Of a DNA stretch of 64,000 nt, positions 1 through 9,590 are shown in pieces. How positions within the stretch are numbered: position 1 is the stretch's first letter; the number at the start of each line of letters is the position of its first letter. A model generated the notes under the pieces. It was not told the DNA's origin and made no database searches. It worked only from the letters and a program-made list of their open reading frames with translations. A program made the translations under genes and the position numbers. The DNA is taken from assembly GCA_041687395.1 (NCBI GenBank), contig JAWLCA010000022.1, positions 1 through 64,000 on the forward strand, given 5' to 3'. The DNA comes from JAWLCA01 sp041687395 (GTDB lineage: Bacteria > Pseudomonadota > Alphaproteobacteria > Rhodobacterales > Rhodobacteraceae).

Positions 1-122
1 TTTCGGTCGAAATCTTACAAAACCCTGCAGGTCATGGCGAGAAAAACCACAACGTTTCAGCGCAAAATCAATGGCATGAGTGTTGTTCAGGGCGAACTCC
101 TTAACATCGTGTATGGATGTAT

Positions 123-1488
123 ATGGACCCCGCCTGATTGCAACGGTCTGGTTGGTTCTGGTTCGGCGATCGCATTGTGGACGTATATCCGGCTTCTTTG
201 AGCGGCCCGATATCTTGTCGCCGCGAGCCCCGATGGATTTCCGCGCGCTTCTTCCTCAATGCCTCCAAGGCAGCGGCGTTTGTTTGCCGTGCCGGTCCCA
301 CATCAGGCTCAAGAAGCGAGAGGAGCGACCCTTTCACCATCTCCTGCCAAGTTGCTGCAATGTTCCGGGTTCGTCTTTGGCTACTCCGCGGCGTCGATCA
401 TGTCACCGCGACGGTCCTGCCGGGACGGTATTCCTCATCCTGCGCCAGAATTGACCAAACAACCCGGGCATTCTTGTTGGCGAGTGCGTCGGCGACGACA
501 TTGGGGTGCCGCCGCTCGCGCATCCGTCCGATCCACAGGCTTTTGGGATCCGCCTTTCCGTGGGCCTTGCCCAGAACCGCGCGGGCACCATGGATCAGCA
601 GCGTGCGAATGTACCGGTCACCTCGCTTGCTGATCGCGAACAGCCGGGTCTTTCCGCAGCTCGAACGCTGCCGGGGCACAAGACCCAGCCAAGCGGCAAA
701 GCGCCTGCCGTTTCTGAAACAGCTCCGGTCGCCGACTGCGGCGACCAGCGCCGTCGCTGTGATCGGACCAATCCCCTCGATCTTTCCTATGCGCTGACAT
801 GCCTCGTTGTTGCGAAAGAGGGTCCGGATTCGCCGGGTGTATGCGGTAGTGCGCCGATCGAGTTCGGCCAGTTCCTCGTGAACGTCCCGCACGAGATCCC
901 GGAGCATGTCGTCGAGTTGGCTTCAGCGCAATTTGCCATTCGCGCGAGCGCGTGTCGGAGCCGGCTGATGTCGCGGGCGATCACAACGCAATGCTCGGCA
1001 AGAAGTCCGCGGATCTGGTTCACCAGCCTGGTCCGGTCCGACACCAGCCGCTGACGGATCCGATGAACCGCCTGAATGGTAAGCTGTTCGGAAGACTTCG
1101 GCGGCACGAAACGCATCGATGGCCGGCCGATGGCTTCACAGATCGCTTCCGCATCGTTGCGGTCGTTCTTGTTCGACTTGACGTAGGGCGTCACGAACTG
1201 CAGGCTGATCAAGCGAACCTCATGGCCGAAGTCGGCAAGCACCCGCGCCCAGTAATGCGCCCCGTTCGATGCTTCCATGCCCAAGACGCATGGCGGAAGT
1301 TCCGAAAAGAACTGCGCCACCGCCTCGCGCCGAAGCGTCTTCCGCAAGACCGCTTTCTCGCGCGCGTCGACGCCGTAAAGCTCTAACACATACTTGGCCA
1401 GGTCCAATCCAATCCGAACGATCTGCATGATACCCTCCCTTTGCAGGTCGAGATCGAAAGTTCACCCCGTGAAGGCGGCAGGGTCCAT
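123..1488 (-). mobile_element. IS110/IS1111-type insertion sequence
   Basis: The element is bounded by an imperfect inverted repeat: ATGGACCCCGCC on the plus strand at 123-134 and ATGGACCCTGCC on the minus strand at 1488-1477 (11 of 12 identical). Subterminal inverted repeats of this kind and a size near 1.4 kb fit the IS1111 subgroup of IS110. The only gene inside is the frameshifted transposase at 398-1428. The 260 bases between the transposase stop and the left repeat show no convincing gene. The exact ends were not proved because no target duplication is expected for this family. Bases 1-122, left of the element, hold nothing recognisable. Confidence 0.65.
398..1428 (-). pseudogene. IS110 family transposase, frameshifted
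   Basis: The amino-terminal part (1428 to about 905) has the DEDD RuvC-like transposase opening of IS110, with IGLDLAK, GMEAS and KNDRNDAEAI. The carboxy-terminal part (907 to 398) carries the Transposase_20 helix-hairpin-helix with EGIGPITATALVAAVGD and FAAWLGLVPRQ. The two parts lie in different frames and join near 907-930. A continuous protein would be about 343 residues, normal for the family. In the downstream frame a stop (TGA) lies just upstream of the QLDDMLRDL segment, so a single base loss or gain explains the break. A programmed frameshift is not usual here, so this is read as an inactive gene. Confidence 0.85.
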
Positions 1489-1745
1489 ACCATTGGCTCC
1501 CGCGGGGCAAGGGCGTTGTTTGGCTCTGACTTTCGGTCAAGCGCGGCCATGTCTACGGCGTCTGCTCTGCCGCATGATCGCTGCGCGCCCTGATGAAGTC
1601 CTCCCGCGTCGGGTCCCGACACGTGGCTCGCGCTGGATCGCGCAACGGTCCGAACAGGGTGTCCCGAGTGCCGTTTCGCCATCCTTTTGCCATCACCTCA
1701 CTTTGCGCGCTGGCACTCGAGGCGAGCGAGGTCGCCGTCGCGAAG

Positions 1746-3060
1746 ATGACCGCGAAGCTGCGGCTTCCGGACGAGGAGAAGAACAAACCGAAGCGTCGTC
1801 CCATCCCCGATCACATCCCGCGCCAAGAGATCGAACTGACCACCGGCGACGAGGACTGTGCCCATTGCGGCGGAACCCTTCGCCGCCTCGGCGAAGATGG
1901 CGAGCAATGTGCGCCCTTGGTTCAAGCACAATGGCGAGCAAAGAGCTGGAGTTTGTTCCGCGCCGGTTCATCGTAAACCGGATCGTCCGTCCCCGCATGG
2001 CCTGTTCCGGTTGCGAAGCCTACACCCAGGCCGCTTTGCCATCGCGACCGATCGAGCGTGGTCGTCCCGGGCCTGGTCTGCTGGCCCATGTCCTGGTCTC
2101 CAAATACGCCGACCATCTGCCGCTCTATCGCCAGAGCCAGATCTTCGAGCGCGAGGGGCTCGACCTCGACCGCTCGACGCTGGCCGACTGGGTCGGCAAG
2201 TCCACCGCACTGCTGGAACCGCTGGCCGATGCCATCGGGCGGCATGTGCTGGCCGGACAGGCGATCTTCGCGGACGCCCCCCCCGGCGAAGATGCTGGCG
2301 CCCGGCACCGGCAAGACGGCGACAGCGCGCCTCTGGGCCTATGGTCGGGACGAGCGGCCCTGGAATGGCGATGCTCCACCCGCCAGCTGGTATTGCTTCT
2401 CGCCCGACCGTAAGGGACAGCATCCGAAGGATCATCTGGCAAGCTATCAAGGCTGGATGCACGCCGATGGCTACGCCGGGTTCGAGGACATTTACCGGTC
2501 CTGCGACATCCATGAGGTCGCCTGCATGGCCCATGTCCGGCGCAAGTTCGTCGACGTCCACAGGGCCCAGGAGGCAGCGATCGCCGACGAGGCCATCCGG
2601 CGCATCGCGCAGTTCTACGCCGTCGAGAAGGCGGCGCGTGGATCGCCGCCCGACAGGCGTGTCGAGATCCGTCAGGCGAAGGCGGCGCCGAACGTCGACG
2701 AACTGGAAAGCTGGCTGCACGATCAACTGCCGACGATCTCCAGCAAGTCGCCGCTGGCCATGGCGATCCGATACGGCCTGACGCGGCTTCGGCCCAATCT
2801 CGATCACGGCTTCCTCGAACTGGATAACAACGCGGCCGAGCGCGCCATCCGATCCGTGGCCGTCGGACGGAAGAACTACCTGTTCGTCAGCTCACAGACC
2901 GGCGGCCGCGCCGCCGCCATCGTCTACACCCTGATCGAGACGGCCAAGCTGAACGGCGTGGAACCGCAGGCATGGCTCGCCGATACGCTCGCGCGCAGGC
3001 ATGGCGACAAGCGGCTGAAGAACACCGGCACCTGTTCGCCGCAATTTCCGGCGCAGTACG
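1746..3060 (+). pseudogene. IS66 family transposase (TnpC), multiply frameshifted and 5'-truncated
   Basis: Three frames carry consecutive parts of IS66 TnpC. The zinc-finger region (CAHCGG with LGEDGE) lies around 1746-1907. The segment ELEFVPRRFIVNRIVRP to STLADWVG lies around 1942-2275. The DDE-containing remainder with HADGYAGFEDIY, ELDNNAAERAIRSVAVGRKNYLF and IVYTLIETAKLNGVEPQAWL runs from about 2285 to 3000. Breaks occur next to an 11-base direct repeat (1897/1931) and in a run of eight C (2277-2284). The usual first 100 or so residues and the tnpA/tnpB partners are absent, so the element is a remnant. The carboxy end after WLADTLAR is also degenerate. Its right side abuts the TRAP permease gene, which it probably clipped. 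Confidence 0.85.
1897..1941. repeat. 11-bp direct repeat flanking an extra segment inside the IS66 gene
   Basis: ATGGCGAGCAA occurs at 1897-1907 and again at 1931-1941, 34 bases apart. Intact IS66 proteins continue from LGED directly to a segment like SKELEFVP, so the bases between the repeats look like an extra piece that shifts the frame. A slippage or recombination duplication is a likely cause, but the bases between the repeats are not a copy of neighbouring sequence. Confidence 0.5.
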
Positions 3061-3089
3061 ATCTCGTTGAAGACCCCTCGACGCCCGCG

Positions 3090-4907
3090 CTAGACAAGGA
3101 AGATCATGGCCAGACCTGCCGGAAGAGCAGGCAGCCGCAGCAACTCGAAAACAGGCCGGGGCGCGGCGCCGATCACCGTGAAGCTGATCAGCCACAGTCC
3201 AGCGGCAATCTGCGCCATGGCAGCCAGTGCAGCGATCGGCGTTGATGCCAGTTCGAGAAGTTCCGGATTGGCGATGAAGCCCAGCGGTATGATGAACAGC
3301 CCGACACCCAGCCGCATCGCGTTCCCTGCAACCGGTAGCCACGGCGTTCGGGCGATCGCGGCCGCGATAAAGACATTGCCGCAAACCGGGGGGGTGATCG
3401 TGCATAGCAGCGCATACCAGAAGACGAAAAGATGTGCGTAGAGCTCGGGCACACCCAGCCCGACCAGGGCCGGGGCGGCAACGGCCGCGCAGATCACGTA
3501 GGCGGCGGTGGTCGGCAGCTCCATTCCCAGCACCAGCCCGGCCAGCGCGGTCAGCAGAAGCGCCAGCCAGAGCCGCCCATCTGAAGCCGACAGGATCAGC
3601 GAGGTCAGCTTTACGCCCAGACCGGTCATGTTGAACACACCGACCACGATCCCGGCACAGATGATGACGGCCGCGATGATGGATACTTGCTGCGCGGCCG
3701 TGACCACGGCAACCAGCGTGCGGCGGTACCAACCCGCCAGCGACAGCCGTCCGTCGGGCTCGAAGATCAGCGTGAGCCAGGTGACTGCGGTGGCAAACAC
3801 CGCCGCATAAGCGAGTGTGTAGCTGGTAAAGACGAGCGTCCCGATCAGGATCGAAAATGGTAGCAGGAAGAACGGCACTGAACGTGCAACCGCGGCCCAG
3901 CCGGGCATGGCCTCGCGGGGCAGGGGGGCCAGGTTGGTGCGCAGGGCATAGATGTGCACCCCGAACCAGGCCGCCAGAAAGAACAGGATTGCAGGCAGCA
4001 GCGCCGCCACCATGATTTCGGTGTAGGGCACCCGGACAAGTTCGGCCATTACAAAGATCCCCGCGCCCATTACCGGCGGCAGGATCTGCCCGCCGGTCGA
4101 GGCAACGGCCTCGGTCGCGGCGGCCAGTTGCGGCGGATAGCCTAGCCGCTTCATCGCCGGAATGGTGATCATGCCTGTGGTCGCGGTGTTCGCCGCTGCT
4201 ACACCCGAGATCGAGCCATAGAAGGCCGAAGACAGGATCGCTACCTTCGCTGCACCCGCCCGGGCCCGGCCCGCGATCTGGGTGGCAAACGCCATGAAAC
4301 CGGTCCCTGCTTGACCGGCCGAGATGAAACCGCCCAGGATCACGAACATCGCGATCGTATCGACCGAGGTTCCGGTCAGCGTACCCCAAAGCCCGCCCTC
4401 GGTGATGGTTAGAGTACCCAACAGGTAATCTACCGGCATACCGCCATGGCCAAACCGGCCAGGAAGGTGCTGGCCCAGGAATGCATAGGCTAGCACCAGT
4501 GCCGCGACTGTTGGCAGGACGATCTTGATCGCTCGACGGGCCATTTCGAGCACAACCAGGATCAACGCTGCCGCCAGCGCGATCTGCGCCGGACTGTTCA
4601 GCGAGCCATATTGATGGATCAGATCGCGCCGGTTCAGCATGATCAGGGCGCAGATCGTCAACCCGATCGCCAGGAACACCCAACCGGATAGCCGTGTCGC
4701 CCGGCCTTGCTTCGCCGCGGCTCCCAGAACGAAGATCCAGGGCAGCGCCAGCGCCAGGTGCGCCGGACGCGTGATCAGGTTCGGGATCAGTCCGGCAAAG
4801 GCGTTCCACAGGTGAAAGCCCACAAGAAGAAATGCCAGCGCGATTGCGACGCTCCCGAAGCGCTGCTCATCAACCTCGACCGATAGCCAGCCTCCGAGTC
4901 TCTTCAC
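3090..4907 (-). CDS. TRAP-TAXI transporter, fused 4TM/12TM permease, probably 3'-clipped
   Basis: This is the inner-membrane permease of a TRAP-TAXI uptake system, with the DctQ-like and DctM-like parts fused. The DctM signatures are clear: GTSVDTIAMFVILGGF, SISGVAAANTATTGMITIPAMKR, EAVASTGGQILPPVMGAG and LPTTAAYVICAAVAAPAL. The GTG at 4907 is chosen as start because an AAAGGAG site lies just upstream and an upstream extension would run into low-quality sequence. The protein is about 605 residues, shorter than most fused permeases. Its end (PAGLAMIFLV) stops in the middle of what should be the last membrane segment, right where the IS66 remnant begins. Loss of roughly the last 25 residues is inferred. 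The receptor gene lies 110 bases upstream in the same direction. Confidence 0.88.
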   Translation of the reverse strand: MKRLGGWLSVEVDEQRFGSVAIALAFLLVGFHLWNAFAGLIPNLITRPAHLALALPWIFVLGAAAKQGRATRLSGWVFLAIGLTICALIMLNRRDLIHQYGSLNSPAQIALAAALILVVLEMARRAIKIVLPTVAALVLAYAFLGQHLPGRFGHGGMPVDYLLGTLTITEGGLWGTLTGTSVDTIAMFVILGGFISAGQAGTGFMAFATQIAGRARAGAAKVAILSSAFYGSISGVAAANTATTGMITIPAMKRLGYPPQLAAATEAVASTGGQILPPVMGAGIFVMAELVRVPYTEIMVAALLPAILFFLAAWFGVHIYALRTNLAPLPREAMPGWAAVARSVPFFLLPFSILIGTLVFTSYTLAYAAVFATAVTWLTLIFEPDGRLSLAGWYRRTLVAVVTAAQQVSIIAAVIICAGIVVGVFNMTGLGVKLTSLILSASDGRLWLALLLTALAGLVLGMELPTTAAYVICAAVAAPALVGLGVPELYAHLFVFWYALLCTITPPVCGNVFIAAAIARTPWLPVAGNAMRLGVGLFIIPLGFIANPELLELASTPIAALAAMAQIAAGLWLISFTVIGAAPRPVFELLRLPALPAGLAMIFLV

Positions 4908-5017
4908 CCAGCGCTCCTTTCTCTGGTTCGTTGGATCCAAGTCCTGCAGGCAGTGAGCCCAGAACTGGCGAGGGGGGCAGAAGCCCCCCTCGTTCCGGCC
5001 CCGGTCCGGGCTGTTTC

Positions 5018-5983
5018 TCAGGGCATGCTTATACCGCGCTCGGCATAGAAGGCCACGACCCCCTCGTGCAGCGGCGCACCCAACTGCGGTACCAACTCGG
5101 GCGTGACGCCTGCCCACCAAGGGTTCGTCGCGGCCATGTCTTCACGCTGTTCCCAGAAGGCGCTGACGATCGCCAGTGCGGTCGCGTCATCCATGTTGGT
5201 TCCGTAGGCGCCCACAGGTACGGCCATGGTGTCGATCTCGGTGTCGATCCCGGCATAGGTACCGGCGGCGATGCTGACTGCGCCCGCGCCCGGATTGGTT
5301 TCAAAGATCGCCGCCTTTTCGTCCTCGGTGAAAGACAGGATGCGCACGGGCAAGGTTGCCGCCAGTTCCTGCACCTGCGGGGTGGGATGCGACGAACAGG
5401 TCGCATAGCCGTCGACCTGATTGTTGCGCAGCGCTGATGGCGCACCGGACAGTTCCATCTCGGGCGCACTCACGCTGTCGGCAATTCCAAGCGTCTCGAA
5501 GATCGAGGCCACCTGCTGCTGGCAGAATGTTCCCGTTCCGCCCGAGACGAAGCTGCGCCCGGCCAGATCGGCAACCGTGTTGATGTCGCTGTCGGCCCGG
5601 ACCACCAGATGGATGGTGATGAAAGGCATCGGGAATAGCGTGCGGATGCCGTCATAGCTGCCCTGTTCGAAGGGTTCCCTGCCAGCGAGTGCATTTGCGA
5701 TCAGGTTCGGCGGCGTGGTGAACAGGAAGGCGCCGGGGCGGCGCCCGGCTTCGGCCACGTTCTGAACCGAGCCCTGGCTCTCCTCGACCGTGGGCAGGAT
5801 CTCTCCGTTGGACTGGCTCTGAAGCATCTCGCCCAACTGCACCATCATGACGTAGTAGGAACTGGTGGAGGAAGCAGATTTCAGCGTCACGCGCGTCTCT
5901 GCCTCTGCAGCCGCACCGGTAAGTGCCAGTGCAGCCGCAAAAGCGCCGGCAACGAAACTGGAGCGCATGGTCAGATCGAACAT
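5018..5983 (-). CDS. TAXI family TRAP transporter substrate-binding protein
   Basis: This is the periplasmic receptor of the TRAP-TAXI system. A signal peptide runs through about residue 27 (SFVAGAFAAALALTGAAAEA). The mature part begins with the TAXI-type opening VTLKSASSTSSYYVM and carries FVSGGTGTFCQQQVASIFETLG and DGYATCSSHPTPQVQELAA. The ATG at 5983 has a strong GGAGGAAATTCC site in front. Length (321 residues) is normal. It precedes the fused permease in the same operon, as in other TAXI systems; the family commonly carries C4/C5 dicarboxylates or amino acids, but the substrate cannot be read here. Confidence 0.9.
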   Translation of the reverse strand: MFDLTMRSSFVAGAFAAALALTGAAAEAETRVTLKSASSTSSYYVMMVQLGEMLQSQSNGEILPTVEESQGSVQNVAEAGRRPGAFLFTTPPNLIANALAGREPFEQGSYDGIRTLFPMPFITIHLVVRADSDINTVADLAGRSFVSGGTGTFCQQQVASIFETLGIADSVSAPEMELSGAPSALRNNQVDGYATCSSHPTPQVQELAATLPVRILSFTEDEKAAIFETNPGAGAVSIAAGTYAGIDTEIDTMAVPVGAYGTNMDDATALAIVSAFWEQREDMAATNPWWAGVTPELVPQLGAPLHEGVVAFYAERGISMP

Positions 5984-6398
5984 GGAATTTCCTCCGCCTG
6001 TGGTTAACAGGCAGCGCTCTCCTCACCGCCCATGCACTTGAGTGTGGCCCGGGCACGATGCGGGATCAAGTGGTTCGTTCCGATTGAAAATCCTCCGGGA
6101 GCGATGTCGAAGCCTCGGACGGCATCGGAATGCGATCATGCCTTTACCAATTCCTTACCTCTCTCGCTCCCACGGCTTCGCCCTAGGCCTCGGCGTGATC
6201 TCTGGCAACTCCGTATTCCGCGGTATCTCCGAAGCAGCGAGTGCTGCGCGCAGCCAGTCGCGCGCCCGCCACCAACAGGACACGTCGCTGATTGAAGCCC
6301 AAGACCATGCTAGACTGGCCTCCATGCTTGGCTGGTGGCTGCAGTGGCTCAGGCTAGATCCTGGCGCAGATCATTATGGTTTGGCCGCCGCGCCAGTG
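5984..6398. other. Intergenic region with no gene seen
   Basis: This 415-base stretch lies between the start of the TAXI receptor gene and the end of the SulP gene. Open frames here have no start signals, no family motifs and no coding pattern that I can support. It should hold the promoter of the TRAP operon and the 3' region of the SulP gene, but no clear promoter or hairpin terminator was picked out. Confidence 0.5.
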
Positions 6399-8573
6399 TC
6401 AGCGAAGGAGTTGGCGCCTGAGCGCATTCGCACGGGCCAGACGGTGCGCCAGAAGCGCCGCTCCGCATCCCAGGAAGGCCTGACCCAATTCCGGGTTGCG
6501 CCTCGACAGTTCGGCGAGTGCTGGGTGGCGAATGATGCGCACCATACTGTCGGCCTCCGCCACGACCGTGGCGGTTCGGGCAACACCTCCGAAGAATCCG
6601 ATTTCGCCGACAAGCGCACCGGGAAGGATCGTCGCCACGTGCAGGGCACCTCCTTCATCGGTCGTCACCAACGCGGCCATCCGCCCCTCTTCAAGGAGAA
6701 CCAGGCTGTCCGACGGCTCTCCTTGCCGGTAGAGCTCCGTCCCGGAATTGATCGCCTCGCATGCAAAGAGATCGCCGTGACCCGCCGCTTCGATGCGTTT
6801 CATCAGCAACGTCAGTTCAGAAAGATCGCGCGCCGGCGGAAGTTCGGTGAGTAGGGTCTCTTCCTCGGCTGCAAGCGCTGCGTCCAGGGTGGGTGCGACG
6901 AGGAAGGCTGCAGCCGGATCGGCGCGCCGGATCATTGCGTCGAGACCGGAACCCGCGTCCGTCAGCCAAAGCCGGACTTCCCGTTGCTTGCACCGCTTCG
7001 CCAGTCCGGCGAGAGCGATGGCGGCCGATATGTCGACACCCTGCGTATGGTGGAAATCGAGTATGATGGCACGTATTCGGTCGCCCTCGCCGGAGAGTTG
7101 CCCCGACAGACGACGCATCAGCCGATGGGCGGCGCCAAAGAAGACGTAACCTTGCAGTTCGAAGATGCGCACACCTGCGCCGCTGGCGATGAGTGCTTCC
7201 CGTGCGGCCGCACCACGCTCAGTCGTCGACTGCCGCAAACTGGCATCGAGCGAGGCGCGGACGAAATCGAGACGGGCGTAATTGAAGATGAAAAGGCCGG
7301 TTGCCGCCACGATGCCGACGGCCACCGCCTGAAGGAAACCCACGGTGACCCCGACTGCGACGATCCCCACGAGAATGGCGAAATCACCCCTGGGCAGGCG
7401 CCGCCGTGCCGACACAACCCATTGATCGATCAGATCGAGACCGACGTAGACAAGTACGGCGGCTGACACCGCTCGTGGCAGAAGCGACAGCAGGTCGATG
7501 CCGCCGGCCAGAACCGCAGCCAGCACGAAGGAGACGCCAAGCCCGGCACGCCCCGACGCACCACCGAGCATGCGGTGCAGCAGCAGGGTTGAGCCGACGT
7601 TATGGTAAGCTGCCAAACCTCCGCCTGCAGCCGCAAGCAGATTGCCGAGGCCGGTTATCCGCAAGTCGCGGTTGAGCTGGATCTCGCGGCCCGTGCTCAA
7701 TTCGATGCCCGAGGCTCCCAGTGTCGCCGCGACCAGCGCGATCACCGCCAGCACCGTCAGTTCCGGCCACTGTGCCAAGACCGCCCGGACATCTGCGCGA
7801 TCGGCGATTTCTACCACGGGAAACAGGCCCAGCGCGACAGAATCCGGTGCCACGAGCAGAAGCCCCATCGCCGCGGCTGCATCGACTTCGATGCCCATCA
7901 TGAGCCGGCCGGCGTGAAACAGAACCAAAGCAACGAGAATGGCAATCGGCAGCAATGAACGGCTCTGCCAGATACGTGTACCCGCCAGCAGCGCCGACCC
8001 GAGCACCACGGCTGGCAGCCAGTAGGCCACTGCGCTTGCGTCGAGAAGCGCCGCCTCCGCTGGCTGCGCGGCCATCTCGACCGCGCCCAGGACGATCAGC
8101 AGCCCCACTGCGCCAAGAAAACCTGCAAAGACCGGATAGGGGATATAGCGTGCCAGTTCGCCAAGCCGGAACACGCCAGCTGCGAAGAACAGGATGCCCG
8201 TCATGAACGAGGCGCCGACAAGCGTCAGCGCCGCACTCGCCGCGAAAACCTCGGCCGGTGCACTCCCCAGCACGGCGGCAAGGTCGGAGAGGGATATTGC
8301 GAGGATCACCGTTGTGGCCGCAGCCGGAAGGGCCACCAAGGCACCGTTGCGCTTCTTGATCCCGACGAGGAAGTTGACGACGATTGCGCCGGTCAGTCCG
8401 GCAGTCAGCCCTATCGGCAGAAAGGGCTCCAGAGGACCGCTGAAGATGAGTGACGCCAGAGAACTGGTCACCACAGCGCTCATGACTCCGACAAAAAGCA
8501 CCGAAGTCAGCCAGAGCAGTCCGTCCGCAAGCCTGCCTGACAACATCAGACCGGTCGTGCCTGGTCCCTGCAT
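6399..8573 (-). CDS. SulP/SLC26 anion transporter with STAS and cyclic-nucleotide-binding domains
   Basis: The first 440 or so residues are a multi-span SulP transporter core, with segments such as SSLASLIFSGPLEPFLPIGLTAGL, YIPYPVFAGFLGAVGL and the sodium-independent-transporter-like VGSTLLLHRMLGGASGRAG. A STAS domain follows (about residues 465-570, DFHHTQGVDISAAIAL). A cNMP-binding domain closes the protein (about 595-710), with GTELYRQGEPSDSLVLLEEGR and LPGALVGEIGFFGGVARTATVVAEAD. The ATG at 8573 is preferred over one 84 bases upstream because GGGAGGGAGAG precedes it. SulP proteins carry sulfate, bicarbonate or dicarboxylates; the ion is not readable. The added cNMP domain, another cNMP-binding protein next door and a divergent cyclase suggest gating by cAMP or cGMP. 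Confidence 0.88.
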   Translation of the reverse strand: MQGPGTTGLMLSGRLADGLLWLTSVLFVGVMSAVVTSSLASLIFSGPLEPFLPIGLTAGLTGAIVVNFLVGIKKRNGALVALPAAATTVILAISLSDLAAVLGSAPAEVFAASAALTLVGASFMTGILFFAAGVFRLGELARYIPYPVFAGFLGAVGLLIVLGAVEMAAQPAEAALLDASAVAYWLPAVVLGSALLAGTRIWQSRSLLPIAILVALVLFHAGRLMMGIEVDAAAAMGLLLVAPDSVALGLFPVVEIADRADVRAVLAQWPELTVLAVIALVAATLGASGIELSTGREIQLNRDLRITGLGNLLAAAGGGLAAYHNVGSTLLLHRMLGGASGRAGLGVSFVLAAVLAGGIDLLSLLPRAVSAAVLVYVGLDLIDQWVVSARRRLPRGDFAILVGIVAVGVTVGFLQAVAVGIVAATGLFIFNYARLDFVRASLDASLRQSTTERGAAAREALIASGAGVRIFELQGYVFFGAAHRLMRRLSGQLSGEGDRIRAIILDFHHTQGVDISAAIALAGLAKRCKQREVRLWLTDAGSGLDAMIRRADPAAAFLVAPTLDAALAAEEETLLTELPPARDLSELTLLMKRIEAAGHGDLFACEAINSGTELYRQGEPSDSLVLLEEGRMAALVTTDEGGALHVATILPGALVGEIGFFGGVARTATVVAEADSMVRIIRHPALAELSRRNPELGQAFLGCGAALLAHRLARANALRRQLLR

Positions 8574-8731
8574 CCAGCTCTCCCTCCCTGCACGACCGAG
8601 ATATCCGGCGACTGAGCCGGCCAACCGTCGTACACTCCACGGGTTTGAACGACCCATCCGGCAGGCGCAAGATCAGCAGATCATGCCCGACCGGCGTCAT
8701 GTACTTTCGACGACACGGCATACTGCCCCTG

Positions 8732-9325
8732 TCATTGCACGTGAGGCTTGGCGTTCTCCTCGAGACGCCGCGCGAGCAGGCGCAGCATGTAGAAGGCAAA
8801 GGCGGGATTCTGGTAATGGAGCCGCGTGAAATCCTCTTCCCGCATCACGGCGACTTCGCATTCTCCGACACAGCGGGCAGTGAGCGTGCGGGATCGCTCC
8901 TTGCTGAAAAAGGCGATCTCGCCGAAGATCTCGCCGGGCTCCAGATACTTGCCGATTTCTTCGAGCAGCACTCGGCCCGATTTCAGATAGTAGATACGAT
9001 CTGCGGCATCGCCTCTGCGGAACAGAACCTTGTTCGGCTCCACTTCCATCCGGGTCAGGAAACCAGCGATCCCTTCGGGCAACCGATCATCGGAAGTGGC
9101 TCGTTTCACCTTGCGCAGAAGGAGCAGGATCTGAACGAGCCGGAAAAGATTGAACGGCAAGAGCGCTGTGTGCAGCGCAAGAATCGGCGTGGCGTCGGCC
9201 ATCATGCCGTAAACAATGAAGAGGACATTCGAGGCGATTGCTGCCATCCGCAGGGGCAGCATCGTTTTCATCGAATAGGCGATGAAGGTCATGACCGCGG
9301 CCGCCCAGCCGATCAGTTCCAACAA
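8732..9325 (-). CDS. YgjV-like small membrane protein fused to a cyclic-nucleotide-binding domain
   Basis: The amino-terminal 75 residues are two or three membrane helices resembling the YgjV inner-membrane family (ELIGWAAAVMTFIAYSMKTM, AAIASNVLFIVYG, HTALLPFNLFRLVQI). A cNMP-binding domain follows, with VLFRRGDAADRIYYLKSGRVLLEEIGKYLEPGEIFGEIAFFSKERSRTLTA spread over about residues 105-160. The start is a TTG at 9325 (or the adjacent TTG at 9322), chosen because AAGGGAG lies just upstream and the homologous region begins there; a longer form from 9448 adds unconvincing sequence. It lies upstream of the SulP gene with a 158-base gap and may be co-transcribed. Its job is unknown; a membrane-tethered cNMP sensor is the plain reading. 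Confidence 0.78.
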   Translation of the reverse strand: MLELIGWAAAVMTFIAYSMKTMLPLRMAAIASNVLFIVYGMMADATPILALHTALLPFNLFRLVQILLLLRKVKRATSDDRLPEGIAGFLTRMEVEPNKVLFRRGDAADRIYYLKSGRVLLEEIGKYLEPGEIFGEIAFFSKERSRTLTARCVGECEVAVMREEDFTRLHYQNPAFAFYMLRLLARRLEENAKPHVQ

Positions 9326-9590
9326 CCATTCTCCCTTGCTTGACGTAGAGTGCCGCCCAGTTGCGGCGATGCGCGCTCGTGAGAATTGCGCGATTGCGCA
9401 GAGGGGGCAAGGGGCCATCCGGCGCAGCCCGGCGCGGACTTTGGGCATGGCTGCAGCGTACCAGGCTGCGCTCTACTACTGGGCGAATCCAGGCATTGCC
9501 ATTTGCGGAAAAGCGTTTAGACGCTAGACTAGTCCAAACTCGATTTACGTCTCTTTTCTGAATGAAAAGACCTGAAGTTCAGATCGCGGG

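Noticed and set aside
101..340. A 79-codon minus-strand frame left of the IS110 transposase
   Set aside because: It spans the left inverted repeat of the element and has no recognisable product or ribosome site.
2887..4809. A 640-codon minus-strand frame overlapping the TRAP permease
   Set aside because: The other minus-strand frame holds all TRAP motifs; this one is a low-complexity shadow.
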